Below, piece after piece: positions 6,719-16,100 of a stretch of DNA of 64,000 nucleotides. How positions within the stretch are numbered: position 1 is the stretch's first letter; each line of letters begins with the position of its first letter. Position numbers and translations under genes: made by a program. The notes under the pieces were generated by a model. That model saw only the letters and a list, made by a program, of their open reading frames with translations. It had not been told where the DNA came from and ran no database searches. The stretch comes from a virus, in the IMG/VR virus record IMGVR_UViG_3300033553_000338, positions 1-64,000 of that record, one strand, 5' to 3'.

Positions 6719-7582
6719 ATGTCAACCGAGCAATGGAAGCCACTGGAGAAATTCCCGGGCTACAAAATTAGTGATCTTGGTCGGGTTTATAGTGAAAAGC
6801 GTTCCAAGGTTTTAAAGAACCGTGTCACCACTACGGGATACGAAATCGTAGATTTGCCTGTAGGAAATAAAAAGTACAAGTCTTTCCACATACATTCCCT
6901 TGTTGCGGAAAACTTTGTACCCAATGAAGACCCCGAGAACCTTACGAATATTATACACCTGAATTGGGAACGGGCCGATAACCGGGCAAACAACCTGAAA
7001 TGGGCTTCCCGGGCCGATACCTCTGCTTATGCCTTCCGCACACATGATAGTGTAAATGAGAAGGATACGCTGGAGCACTCGGATATTACCCTCCGGCCAG
7101 AGGAGCATGTCAAGGAGAAAATTCTGGGCAAGAAAAATGTATGGTATTTCTATCAAGGGAAATACCGGAAGGTTCGTATATCCAAGTCCTCCCTGTACTT
7201 TTTCATCAAGGATCCGGAAACATTCGACTGGTCCATTAAGACCGTTGCTCATGATATCCTTGAAAATACGGTAGGTTCTTGTCCCAGTCCGAAGCATAAG
7301 GCCGGGTACCTGGATTTCAACATTACCAACCTGCATCCGCGTAACCTGGTCTGGGAAACCCAGTCAGAGAAGCTTAAGCGATTGGTTAAGTTCAACCCAA
7401 CCTATGTAAGGGAACGGTCTGAGGCCATCGCCAAGGTGCTTACCCAGGAGGTGCCTTATCTGAAAAAGAGACGGATTCAAAACTTGTACAAGCTTGGGAA
7501 TTCCGTAGAGAAAATTGCAAAGAAAGTCAAACTGTCCAGGTACATGGTAGATAAGGAGATCAAAAATGGAGGAACTAAATAA
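6719..7582 (+). CDS. NUMOD4/HNH homing-type endonuclease
   Basis: The preferred start is at 6719 (MSTEQWKPL), because the preceding in-frame 22 residues are not part of the domain. Residues 1-45 are a NUMOD4 DNA-binding motif (EQWKPLEKFPGYKISDLGRV). Residues 50-100 are an HNH nuclease of the phage type (HIHSLVAENFVP, then IIHLNWERADNRANNLKWAS), in which the usual NH pair reads IH. A second HNH-like stretch follows around 165-218 (GYLDFNITNLHPRNLVW), and a helix-turn-helix ends the protein (IQNLYKLGNSVEKIAKKVKLSRYMVDKE, read as two short motifs). It sits beside thyA, a classic target of homing genes, but thyA itself is uninterrupted. Whether the altered HNH site is active is uncertain. Confidence 0.82.
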   Translation: MSTEQWKPLEKFPGYKISDLGRVYSEKRSKVLKNRVTTTGYEIVDLPVGNKKYKSFHIHSLVAENFVPNEDPENLTNIIHLNWERADNRANNLKWASRADTSAYAFRTHDSVNEKDTLEHSDITLRPEEHVKEKILGKKNVWYFYQGKYRKVRISKSSLYFFIKDPETFDWSIKTVAHDILENTVGSCPSPKHKAGYLDFNITNLHPRNLVWETQSEKLKRLVKFNPTYVRERSEAIAKVLTQEVPYLKKRRIQNLYKLGNSVEKIAKKVKLSRYMVDKEIKNGGTK

Positions 7583-7730
7583 AAAACTCAGACCCCTAAT
7601 TAAGGTCAACCCTATTTTCGATATTGTCATTGACATCGAGACTGAGGAAAAGAACTACACCTTAAAGTTTGATGTAGCTCCTTTCCCCTGGATCACTCGA
7701 AGTACAACGGACTTATTCGTCCTCGAATAG
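7566..7730 (+). CDS. Small protein (54 aa) at the convergent boundary
   Basis: An ATG at 7566 lies inside the last codons of the HNH gene (17-nt overlap) and opens 54 codons ending with TAG. GGAGG-like sequence is not placed upstream, but the coupling to the HNH gene gives a route to translation. The product has a beta-rich pattern (FDIVIDIETEEKNYTLKF) and an acidic end, and matches no family I recognise. Its last 18 bases overlap the 3' end of the convergent 1474-residue gene, and no terminator separates the two strands. Confidence 0.45.
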   Translation: MEELNKKLRPLIKVNPIFDIVIDIETEEKNYTLKFDVAPFPWITRSTTDLFVLE

Positions 7731-10700
7731 CGGCTCAAACACTTTGGTAAACCCTGGATGTGTCAGGGTTTTCCAGGGGTTTGATAAAGCATTCTTCAAA
7801 ACACCCATGGCAGGAATAGCCTCTCCGGTACCCAAAATTGGTGTCGCTTGAATATGTCCAATTAGGTTGATCTCCTGTGCCGATGCTGAGTACATGTAAT
7901 ACCACACTGTATCCTCATCCTCATCATCAAACATGAGTCCCCCCAAACCAATCAAAGCCAGGATCATTGCCATATCTGCAACCATCCTTCTAAGGTTTGT
8001 TTTTTGGGCATCATTCAGTGGATCTCCCAAACCCATCAGCAAACTTATGTCTCGTTCTTTTACCGCTGCAACGGTGGATTGGATCATATCTCTAAGCGTG
8101 TAGCCTATCCCTTCCATGTACTCCCCTTCATAGCTGTAACTTACTTCCTTGGTCACCGCGTCAATAGTCTTTACCAGTTTCTTGTTGCTGGTCATCTGCG
8201 TTGGCCGCATAGCATATCGCTGTACTTTTTTAAACCACCAGTTCCGGTACTGGCCAAAGACAATCCCCCAAATGGTGTTTCTAAAATTTTCCTGATCCTC
8301 ATTATTCTGAGCATCAAAGGACTCATTGGCAAAACGCTTCATCCGCTGCATATCCATACTGGTATAGGCCCGGGCCATCGTGCCATCAGAGTTCAAGGAA
8401 CCCTCCTTACGCATTTCCTCAACCAAAAATTCCTTTAGCTTCTTACCATCTTCTCCTTCAAACCTGGGATCTTTATTCTCATCATAGGTTAAGTTCCCAT
8501 CAGCATCAACATCATAGGCTTTCATGGTTCCGTCATACATCATCTGGGAAATCATAAATACCGAACGGTGAAAATGATCACCCCCGTAGTTAATGAGGTT
8601 TTTATACTGGGAGTTGGCAAATCCACGCTTCCCCATCTGGGTCGCAAACCCGTTGATCAACTGATCCGTATCCGCATTGGCCAGCCCCATATTCCACATC
8701 AGCTTATTAGCTTTTTCTGATCCAGAAGGGGTCATAATATATCCATAAGCTTTGACCAGGTTTTTACCAAATTTAGGTACGGTAATGCCCGTTGAGATGG
8801 TATGGTAAAAGCCGGCAATGCCGTTCTTAATCTGTGAGAGAACGTTATAATCCAGCAGCATAATATTAGCACCCATCCTGGCAGCTGCAGCTGCTTTTGC
8901 ATAGGGAGATTCCTCCTCTGTAATCTGATTCTTTTGAAATAAGTTTTTCTCCGTATAATTTTTCAGATAGCCCATCAGGGTTTTATTGTTCCGAAACAAC
9001 GCGGACTCCGAGTAAGCAATGACTGCCTTAACAGATTTATATTCTGGAAGTAGCTCACTAAGATAGTCATACCTGTACTTATTGGCCATCGTATGTCCCA
9101 GGACACTTTCCAGGTTTGTTTCAATGGTTCGCGTTACCGGAATTACTTTCTGGTCATTGTCATTCCTTCGAATCTTAGTGGTAATGGCCTTCCCGTCAGC
9201 GGTGAATCCTAAGCGTTCCATCCGGCCAACATCTCCAAACATGGGGATGACTTCCCCTTGAAACTTTTTCTGCACTTCCAATTTATCAACAAGCTCTTGG
9301 TAATTATCCGATGCGAGTTCAATATACTCATTTTTAGAGGTGTAGGGATCAAGTACCCGTTTCACGTAGTTGGATCCACGATCCTTAAAGCTACCTTCAG
9401 CAGCTTTATTCCCAAAGAGGTCACCCGCACGGGTATCCGTGGAAGGAGCAATGGCAGGGATCATATCCTCATCCCAATACTCATTAAATTCTTCCAGACG
9501 CTTTCCTTCCAGCCCAGTAACCATTGATTCCCGGACTTTCTTTTTGTACCAGCCAATATATTCTTTCTGGACATCTGATAACAATTTGTACTCACTGGAA
9601 TCCTGCGGCCAAAATCTTCCGGTATGCCTGGAGACTTTGCGATCTGTACCATCATCGGTGAAGACCTCGATACGCTCCAGCAAGGGCTCATACACATCCG
9701 ATGCCCTGTTCATCGCAATACTCCCGGAAGTTTTGGTGTCTTTGATCAATTTCTTGTGCATTTTTTTACTCTCGCTAAAGAACTGATCGTTTAATGCCCG
9801 GTTCATCTCTCCTACCTTTCGTTGGACACGGCCAATGAATTCATCCACAATTTCAATGCCTGACATTCCCGGGTTAACCAGCTGTGCCTGAATAAATCCA
9901 ATGCTTTTAAAGTCAGAGAACTGGGCTGTCATCCCCTTTAAATCAAGGATTGCATTAGAAACGTAGAGATATTCAGGGTTATGTAAGTAGCCTTCCTTAT
10001 CGTGTGAAGCGGAGTTATACCCTTCAATATCGTGCTGTCTGGCTGTTAGTGCTTTAAGCATGTCTTCCCGGAACTCCTCATTTTTCATGATGATGTCCAC
10101 CGTACCGGTGATCCCCATATCCGTATAGATGTTGGAGAGTAATTTTTTCACACTTCCACCTTCCAGCCAGTTGTACAAACGTCCCTCCTGGGTTTTGTAG
10201 GAAGATCCTTTTATTTCCATGGATCCCGATACCTGCGTCATTGTCAGACCGGCATATCTCAGGTAGGCTTCAAAGGCACCATATTTGTAACTTTCCCGAT
10301 TCCGTACCCTCTCATCTTTAAACAAGTCTTTGATACTGGAGTCCACCCCATAATCAAAGTCCAGGATACTGGCTCCATCCACTTGTGCGGCCTCCATTAT
10401 CTTGAACTGGTCCATAACTTCAGATAATTGCCGGCCAATAGGACTTCCACTTGATTGTGTTCCAATACCCCCAACGGATAAGCGGTCCACCGGAGTATTG
10501 GGGTTATCTTTCTGAAGCTGCATGGCGATCAGTCCCATCCGAAGCATGTGAGCATTCTCCCGGGTATTGTACCAAATAGCAGTACCTCCTAGTCCTGCTT
10601 TTCCAGGTATACCCTTTGCCTTTGCATTGGACATGTACCTGCCAAGAATAGTTGTCCCTTTCTCCTTACGGGTAGGGGTTTTGAGTGTGATATCTTTATT

Positions 10701-12137
10701 TAAGGTCAGGATATCGATGGAGCTGTAGGATCCGGTTGTTTGGTTGTACCCCTTGTAAACCAGGACCACATCATCTCCGGCAGCTTCCATACCTTTTACA
10801 GTATTGGCTTTCACGGCACGGTCAATATTTCGGACGTACATCCTTGTCAACAGCTCCACATGGGTTTTATCATCACTGTGAACGGTTTCTGTAGAGAACG
10901 TCTCGGCCTCCCCCTCATTTAGATAACGAATAAAGTCATCCGCAGGGCTATTATAATTATCACTTATGGACTGGGCATGACTAGCTAAAATCTCTTCTGT
11001 TCTTGCCTGAACTCCCGCTAAGGTATCTTTATGGGATTCCGGGTTTGTATAGTAGGTTCGTTTACGGTTCTTGCCAAAGACAAAGTAATATTCCCCCGTT
11101 TTAGGATCCTGTGAAGATCCCATGGCAATCCGTGAAGCAGCATCTTTAGAGTCCAGGTTATCAAGCTCAATCCCAAGATGGGTATTGATAAACCCATTCC
11201 AGTCGGGCCGGCCATTGATTTTAAGTTTGACAGACCCCTTTTTGAACCCAGGTGCCGGGAAAAAGCCCCTGGAAATTCCCTCATTGATCCGGTGATCCCC
11301 AAAAATATCCTTATCATCAAAAGGAATGGGGTCCTGTGATTGGAACCCCTGGAGGAAAGCATCATCCCCGTCCACAACAATGTCAAATTCAATGGGCACA
11401 ATCGCGGCCCCCCGGACCCGTAATTTTTTGGCACCGGTCTTTGTATCCCCTACCTCCAGCATCCGCTTATACAGGTTAAGCTGAAGGTTATTCCCCCGTC
11501 TCTTACTGATCCCGGCATTGTCCGGTTTCCGATATTCTGATCCGGTACCTTTGAAGTCAAAGATTTCCAGGCTACCATCCGGGTAAACCACTGCAACGTC
11601 AACTGTACCTGCAACCCCCTTTTCAATGTTGGAGATTCGAAACTCGGTAAGTACTTTGTTCCGGCCCCCATCACTCCAGATTTGATACATCTGATTGACC
11701 TCTTTAACCCAGGATTTAAGAATCGCGTTACTCGCGTACTCTTTCTCAATATCGGAGAATTTCTTACCCTCGTTGAGTTTCGTAATCACTTCTTCAGCAG
11801 TATTATGAAATAAGGTACCCGACTTATTGGCTTTTACTCCACGAGCTTCCGGGGCACCTCCCCTATACTTGTAGGTCTCTTCAATAATATCTGAGACTGA
11901 TTTCAGAACCTTACCATCGTAATTGTACTCATGTACGTCAATCTTTTTACCATCACTATCCTCCCGTTCACCAACAAAATTAACTTTCTTCCCAGTCTCC
12001 TCGATCATCTTAACAACCTCATCCTGGGTAAGTTCATCTGGGATAACTTCGTTGGTGTTGGCTCCAGCTATGTACTTCAGCTGTTCTTCCAGGCTATCAA
12101 ATTCTATACCATCGTAGGTGCGTATGCAGTCTTTCAT
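7713..12137 (-). CDS. Giant virion-type protein with an N-terminal RecB-like nuclease domain (1474 aa)
   Basis: Residues ~100-230 carry a full RecB/Cas4-type PD-(D/E)XK set: SGTLFHNTAEE (H111), GTVDVAV (D180), EIFDFKG (D194 and K196) and NLQLNLY (Q219, Y223). The next ~1000 residues are helical and match no family I recognise. Near the C-terminus lies a hydrophobic helix (MAMILALIGLGGLMF) followed by an acidic stretch, which could contact a membrane. It is the last gene of the late block and overlaps the preceding gene by one base (TAATG). By position in the giant-protein block it is probably packaged in the virion. Possible roles are degradation of host DNA or processing of phage DNA at entry. 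Both are inference. Confidence 0.72.
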   Translation of the reverse strand: MKDCIRTYDGIEFDSLEEQLKYIAGANTNEVIPDELTQDEVVKMIEETGKKVNFVGEREDSDGKKIDVHEYNYDGKVLKSVSDIIEETYKYRGGAPEARGVKANKSGTLFHNTAEEVITKLNEGKKFSDIEKEYASNAILKSWVKEVNQMYQIWSDGGRNKVLTEFRISNIEKGVAGTVDVAVVYPDGSLEIFDFKGTGSEYRKPDNAGISKRRGNNLQLNLYKRMLEVGDTKTGAKKLRVRGAAIVPIEFDIVVDGDDAFLQGFQSQDPIPFDDKDIFGDHRINEGISRGFFPAPGFKKGSVKLKINGRPDWNGFINTHLGIELDNLDSKDAASRIAMGSSQDPKTGEYYFVFGKNRKRTYYTNPESHKDTLAGVQARTEEILASHAQSISDNYNSPADDFIRYLNEGEAETFSTETVHSDDKTHVELLTRMYVRNIDRAVKANTVKGMEAAGDDVVLVYKGYNQTTGSYSSIDILTLNKDITLKTPTRKEKGTTILGRYMSNAKAKGIPGKAGLGGTAIWYNTRENAHMLRMGLIAMQLQKDNPNTPVDRLSVGGIGTQSSGSPIGRQLSEVMDQFKIMEAAQVDGASILDFDYGVDSSIKDLFKDERVRNRESYKYGAFEAYLRYAGLTMTQVSGSMEIKGSSYKTQEGRLYNWLEGGSVKKLLSNIYTDMGITGTVDIIMKNEEFREDMLKALTARQHDIEGYNSASHDKEGYLHNPEYLYVSNAILDLKGMTAQFSDFKSIGFIQAQLVNPGMSGIEIVDEFIGRVQRKVGEMNRALNDQFFSESKKMHKKLIKDTKTSGSIAMNRASDVYEPLLERIEVFTDDGTDRKVSRHTGRFWPQDSSEYKLLSDVQKEYIGWYKKKVRESMVTGLEGKRLEEFNEYWDEDMIPAIAPSTDTRAGDLFGNKAAEGSFKDRGSNYVKRVLDPYTSKNEYIELASDNYQELVDKLEVQKKFQGEVIPMFGDVGRMERLGFTADGKAITTKIRRNDNDQKVIPVTRTIETNLESVLGHTMANKYRYDYLSELLPEYKSVKAVIAYSESALFRNNKTLMGYLKNYTEKNLFQKNQITEEESPYAKAAAAARMGANIMLLDYNVLSQIKNGIAGFYHTISTGITVPKFGKNLVKAYGYIMTPSGSEKANKLMWNMGLANADTDQLINGFATQMGKRGFANSQYKNLINYGGDHFHRSVFMISQMMYDGTMKAYDVDADGNLTYDENKDPRFEGEDGKKLKEFLVEEMRKEGSLNSDGTMARAYTSMDMQRMKRFANESFDAQNNEDQENFRNTIWGIVFGQYRNWWFKKVQRYAMRPTQMTSNKKLVKTIDAVTKEVSYSYEGEYMEGIGYTLRDMIQSTVAAVKERDISLLMGLGDPLNDAQKTNLRRMVADMAMILALIGLGGLMFDDEDEDTVWYYMYSASAQEINLIGHIQATPILGTGEAIPAMGVLKNALSNPWKTLTHPGFTKVFEPLFEDE

Positions 12138-15100
12138 TATTTACAAGTTATGTCGTAATTATTCATTTTATAGGCATCCAGTAACAAGGCATTCACCTGG
12201 TTGTAATAGCTGAATTCTCCGGAAGCGATTAAGCTTGCTTCAATCTCAGGGTTGCTCAGTGCCCGATGCATGGTTAAGGCTCCCTCAGCGACCTTCTCAT
12301 TGATCAGGATAGCCAGTTTTTCCAAGGTTTCCAGTGATCCATTCACAGCCCCCAGCTCGGTCAGTGTCTGATCGATGTGGGTCATAAACTCATTCACCGT
12401 ACCAACAAACCCAGAAGGATCCCACCGGCTGTTCGACTGGGAATCCAGCGTACTCAGAATGTACATGAATACGTTGTGTACGTGTTCATGGTCTTCCAGA
12501 CTCGGGTTTAGCTCCACAGACTTCTCGTAGGCTGAGGTCGTTTTTACCAGGTCCGCTACCCTATTGTAAAGGGATTCATTGGTCAGGCGTACTTTTTCAA
12601 AGAACAAGCCCCGCATCTGGTCATAAACAGTTCCATGTAAGATGTTGTCGGTATTGATATACAAGTTCCCCTGAAAGTAAAATACCTTCTCCCCCTTCAG
12701 CTCCTGCGGAAATCCTTTGGTTTTATTGATCTGTTCCTGATCAATCTTCAAAGCTCCAACCCTGGAGTGTGAAATAAGACCATCCACCGCATATACCCGG
12801 GAACTGTGAGCATACTCCTTCGAGAGTTTGCTTGATTGTACAGCTCCACGTTCATCGGTTGCTATTCCCAGGTAATCCCCCAGGATCTGATTGATGTCTT
12901 CCTTAAAAGCTTCCACCTCTGCCACGGGTTTAGTGGTTGACCGCATCCTGTCCGACAATACCGTCATAACAGGGGTTCCCCAGAATAGAAGAGCCAGGGA
13001 AGTATTTCGATCAATGTTGGACCGTTCTGAGTTGTAAAAGCTTGCTTCATCCAGAATACCACTCTTTAAATTGGAGGGCATCGTTTTCTCGGAAACTGCG
13101 TAGCCGTAGCTTAGCTTATTTTCAAAGAGTTCATTATCGAAGTCATTCAACATGGCAAACTCTTTTTTCACCTTTTCCAAACTACTCTCCTCAAGGCCTT
13201 TCAGCTTATCAGAAATATTGGTTGAGGGGACAAACACCTTACGTCCATCACTTAAGACGATCAATGTTCCATGTACAATCATGGGTTTTGCTGTCGGGTC
13301 ATTGCGCTGTAAATCAACGGAGTGTCCCGGATTAACCGACTGGATGGTTGCAAGTACCCCGTTTAGGTTCAAAGGCTCCTTGGCCAAAAAAGTGGATTCA
13401 ACATCTGCGTGTAAGGTAGCCCGGATTTTATTATTCAGCTCCTCCAGCTTGACATGGGCAACAATGGCCACATCCTCCCCTACTTTTACAGGATCTCGCT
13501 CGGAATAACTTTGGAGAATGATCTCCTCCGCTGTTCCCGACTCTGTGGGCAGGAAGGTGATATCAATATTTTCCCCATCCTTCAAGTTTTCTCTGGAGTA
13601 TGGGTCAGGACTGTTGAGGTTATTGATGATCTGGTCTGCAAAAGTTTCCCGGGTTACAGGGGGTTCAAACTCCGGAGTTTTCTGCTGGACCGTTGATTTG
13701 ATGTGCTGCTTCTTCAGCTCCCCCTCATCTTCCGGCTGGGTGGTTGTTGGGTCATTGATAAGGACCTCCGCTATCTCAACCTCTTTTTCCTGTTGAGTCA
13801 TCGGTTCCCCATTCAGGAACTTCTTGAAGGTTTCCGGACTCGGGTTTTGCACACTGGCCATAAAGTCCCAGTACATTGCTGCAACCAGGAAGGGGTCAAT
13901 ATCCCCTTTCTTTTCAAGGTGTTTCTCAATCAAGGTAACAATCTCTGGGTCAGCCCCTTGTAATTGGGTGACCGGGATAATCCCTTCATAGAGTCCGGAG
14001 AATCCAAGCAAAGTTTCGGCAGTCAGGATAGCGGAATCCACGCTTCGTACCATCTTAAAAAGCTGAGTGGCTTCTTCCCTGCTACGTGCGTAGCTGGTGA
14101 TATCAATACCCGAAGCGTCATTGGTGATGATCTTCTTCAAGAACTCCAGCTCCGCTTCAGAAAACCGATCGGTGTCAATAACATCCTTCAACGCTACCCC
14201 TTCGGGGATGTAGATCTGGTTACCCAGGACACTTGTAATTTTAGAATTTCCAGTCCCCATTAAGCGGAAAATAAACTCGTGATCGTAACTGGGAAATTCG
14301 GTGATCCCTGCAAGGGTTTTTCTAAGGTACTTCAACCTACCCTCTTTACGGCTAAGGTTTTCCGGGGCCAGCTGTTGTGCCGTTCGGTTGTCATAGTTAT
14401 CCCAGATACTTTGGTTGGTGTCGCTGAGGGATTTTAACAGGTTTCGGTATTCCTGTGCATATTGGGTAATCAACTTGGTATCATCTGCATCAATAGCCTT
14501 TTCGTATTTCTCATTCAGATCATTGAAAGATTTGTTGAACAGCTCCTCCACACGGGCCATATCCATGCTCATAGCCAAGGAATTACTAAAACTATGAGAG
14601 GGATCACTGTAACCTGAGGATTCGCGTACAGCCGTTTTCTGATCGGCCCACATCGCAGTTTTCAAGATACCATCCAGATCAGCATTTTTCATCTGGAGTA
14701 TTCCGGATACGCTGTCCATAAACGTTTCCTTTAATCCGTAAAATTCCAGAATACCCATCATTGCTGGGGTACTGAATACGGAGTCAATAAAATCCCGGGT
14801 AGTTGTGGCATTAAAGTTGATTCCTTCCAGGGTTCTTATATCCTTACCGGTAAGCCCTTTCAGAAGTGCTGAGAATCCTTCACCGTAAACTCCCCCTGCT
14901 CCAGCCGGAATGATTTCAGCCTTCAGTAGGTCGAAGATCTTCTTCTGAATGGTAACAATACTCAGGGTGTGGCTATTCAGCGGGGAAGTACCAATGCTGT
15001 TTAGAATAGCTGCCTTTACAATTTCCCGAAGCAAGATAGCTTCGAAGTCTTCTTCCCCGGACCAAACATCCTCACGCATGACAATGTTGGATCCTTGTGT

Positions 15101-16063
15101 GTGATTTTCCACAAAGGCTCGTGGGGCTCCTTCAACGGATCCCAGGTATACGGTGTCGTTAAGAGAGTCAGAAAGGCTTAAGACTTTCCTTGATTCCTTT
15201 GTTCCAGTTTCTCTTTTAGTCTCAGCAGAATCAGCGTTGGACTTATTCCGGTGCTTTTTGCTGCCTCTTTGACGATCTTTTGTAGTTGTTTTTTCTGCAT
15301 TTTGTTCTTCAAATATGATTTCATTAATAAGTTCGGTGACCAGCTCTTCGGAGTCCAAGTCAGAATTCTGGGAAAGATACGCTAAAACTTCGTTTAATTC
15401 CTCATTAAATTCCTCTGATTTCATCTCCTCAGCCACCTCAGCTGGAGTGTACTGCTTTCCGTACCCGTCCGCGCTGGACTCCCCGGTGAGCTCGTACATT
15501 TCAAATAGCAAAGCCTTCGAAGATCCTGCCAGAGACTCCACTTCCACAAAGATATTAAGGGCTTCCTCTTCCGATTGAATCCCATACTTCTCTTGTAGGG
15601 TAGCCATCGCAACATCCATGGTTGTTGTACCTGGGATTGGAAGATCCGACAATAACCAGTGTAAAGCTACATTAAATGGATCTTTACTTTTTGGGGCATG
15701 TCTCAGGACGTACTCCAGTCGCATATCTTTGCTTGCCCGGCCCCGATATACCGTATCGTCCTTGATGACATCCTGGAGCTTCTTTGCCAGCTTCACGGCT
15801 TGAGGGTTTTTTCCGTTCTTGACAATATTGGACAGTACCGTATAAACACCGGCTTTGGCCCTGTTCTTACCAAAGTAAGTGTCAAAGATAGGATCAGTCC
15901 CCGATCCGGGAATAGGTAAAAATTTATGGGATGGGTCTCCGGGTACTACCGATGATACACGATTGTTTTCAAAGGCCTCCCCATTATTTGCTGCCCGGGA
16001 AGCTGCCAGGCTCGTTTGGTATACCTTATCCGAACCTGGCAGTGTTATTTTACAATTACTCAT
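12137..16063 (-). CDS. Giant virion-type protein with a possible zincin site (1308 aa)
   Basis: No confident overall family. Near the C-terminus a HEHVH sequence (H1192, E1193, H1196) fits the HExxH zinc-protease motif, and E1225 in VNEFMTH could be a third ligand. A second stretch (AILLREIVKAAIL, around residue 350) resembles a protease helix in which the histidines are replaced by R and K, as in an inactive copy. An acidic and basic low-complexity segment lies near 270-300. The gene has its own TTCGTATATTA promoter motif 22 nt upstream and overlaps the next gene by one base. Probably packaged in the virion with its neighbours. If active, it might process virion proteins or host targets. Confidence 0.6.
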   Translation of the reverse strand: MSNCKITLPGSDKVYQTSLAASRAANNGEAFENNRVSSVVPGDPSHKFLPIPGSGTDPIFDTYFGKNRAKAGVYTVLSNIVKNGKNPQAVKLAKKLQDVIKDDTVYRGRASKDMRLEYVLRHAPKSKDPFNVALHWLLSDLPIPGTTTMDVAMATLQEKYGIQSEEEALNIFVEVESLAGSSKALLFEMYELTGESSADGYGKQYTPAEVAEEMKSEEFNEELNEVLAYLSQNSDLDSEELVTELINEIIFEEQNAEKTTTKDRQRGSKKHRNKSNADSAETKRETGTKESRKVLSLSDSLNDTVYLGSVEGAPRAFVENHTQGSNIVMREDVWSGEEDFEAILLREIVKAAILNSIGTSPLNSHTLSIVTIQKKIFDLLKAEIIPAGAGGVYGEGFSALLKGLTGKDIRTLEGINFNATTTRDFIDSVFSTPAMMGILEFYGLKETFMDSVSGILQMKNADLDGILKTAMWADQKTAVRESSGYSDPSHSFSNSLAMSMDMARVEELFNKSFNDLNEKYEKAIDADDTKLITQYAQEYRNLLKSLSDTNQSIWDNYDNRTAQQLAPENLSRKEGRLKYLRKTLAGITEFPSYDHEFIFRLMGTGNSKITSVLGNQIYIPEGVALKDVIDTDRFSEAELEFLKKIITNDASGIDITSYARSREEATQLFKMVRSVDSAILTAETLLGFSGLYEGIIPVTQLQGADPEIVTLIEKHLEKKGDIDPFLVAAMYWDFMASVQNPSPETFKKFLNGEPMTQQEKEVEIAEVLINDPTTTQPEDEGELKKQHIKSTVQQKTPEFEPPVTRETFADQIINNLNSPDPYSRENLKDGENIDITFLPTESGTAEEIILQSYSERDPVKVGEDVAIVAHVKLEELNNKIRATLHADVESTFLAKEPLNLNGVLATIQSVNPGHSVDLQRNDPTAKPMIVHGTLIVLSDGRKVFVPSTNISDKLKGLEESSLEKVKKEFAMLNDFDNELFENKLSYGYAVSEKTMPSNLKSGILDEASFYNSERSNIDRNTSLALLFWGTPVMTVLSDRMRSTTKPVAEVEAFKEDINQILGDYLGIATDERGAVQSSKLSKEYAHSSRVYAVDGLISHSRVGALKIDQEQINKTKGFPQELKGEKVFYFQGNLYINTDNILHGTVYDQMRGLFFEKVRLTNESLYNRVADLVKTTSAYEKSVELNPSLEDHEHVHNVFMYILSTLDSQSNSRWDPSGFVGTVNEFMTHIDQTLTELGAVNGSLETLEKLAILINEKVAEGALTMHRALSNPEIEASLIASGEFSYYNQVNALLLDAYKMNNYDITCK

Positions 16064-16085
16064 TGTCTATCTATTAATTAGTATC

Positions 16086-16096
16086 TAATATACGAA
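16086..16096 (-). promoter_or_regulatory. Late promoter motif TTCGTATATTA
   Basis: An exact copy of the 11-base motif on the minus strand, in the 37-nt gap between the RNA polymerase gene and the 1308-residue gene, 22 nt from that gene's ATG. No terminator precedes it, so it probably boosts the last two genes. Confidence 0.6.
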
Positions 16097-16100
16097 ATAA

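Noticed and set aside
6812-7336. Long antisense open frame over the HNH gene (174 codons)
   Set aside because: It is opposite a clearly recognisable gene, shows no recognisable protein pattern and has no start signals.
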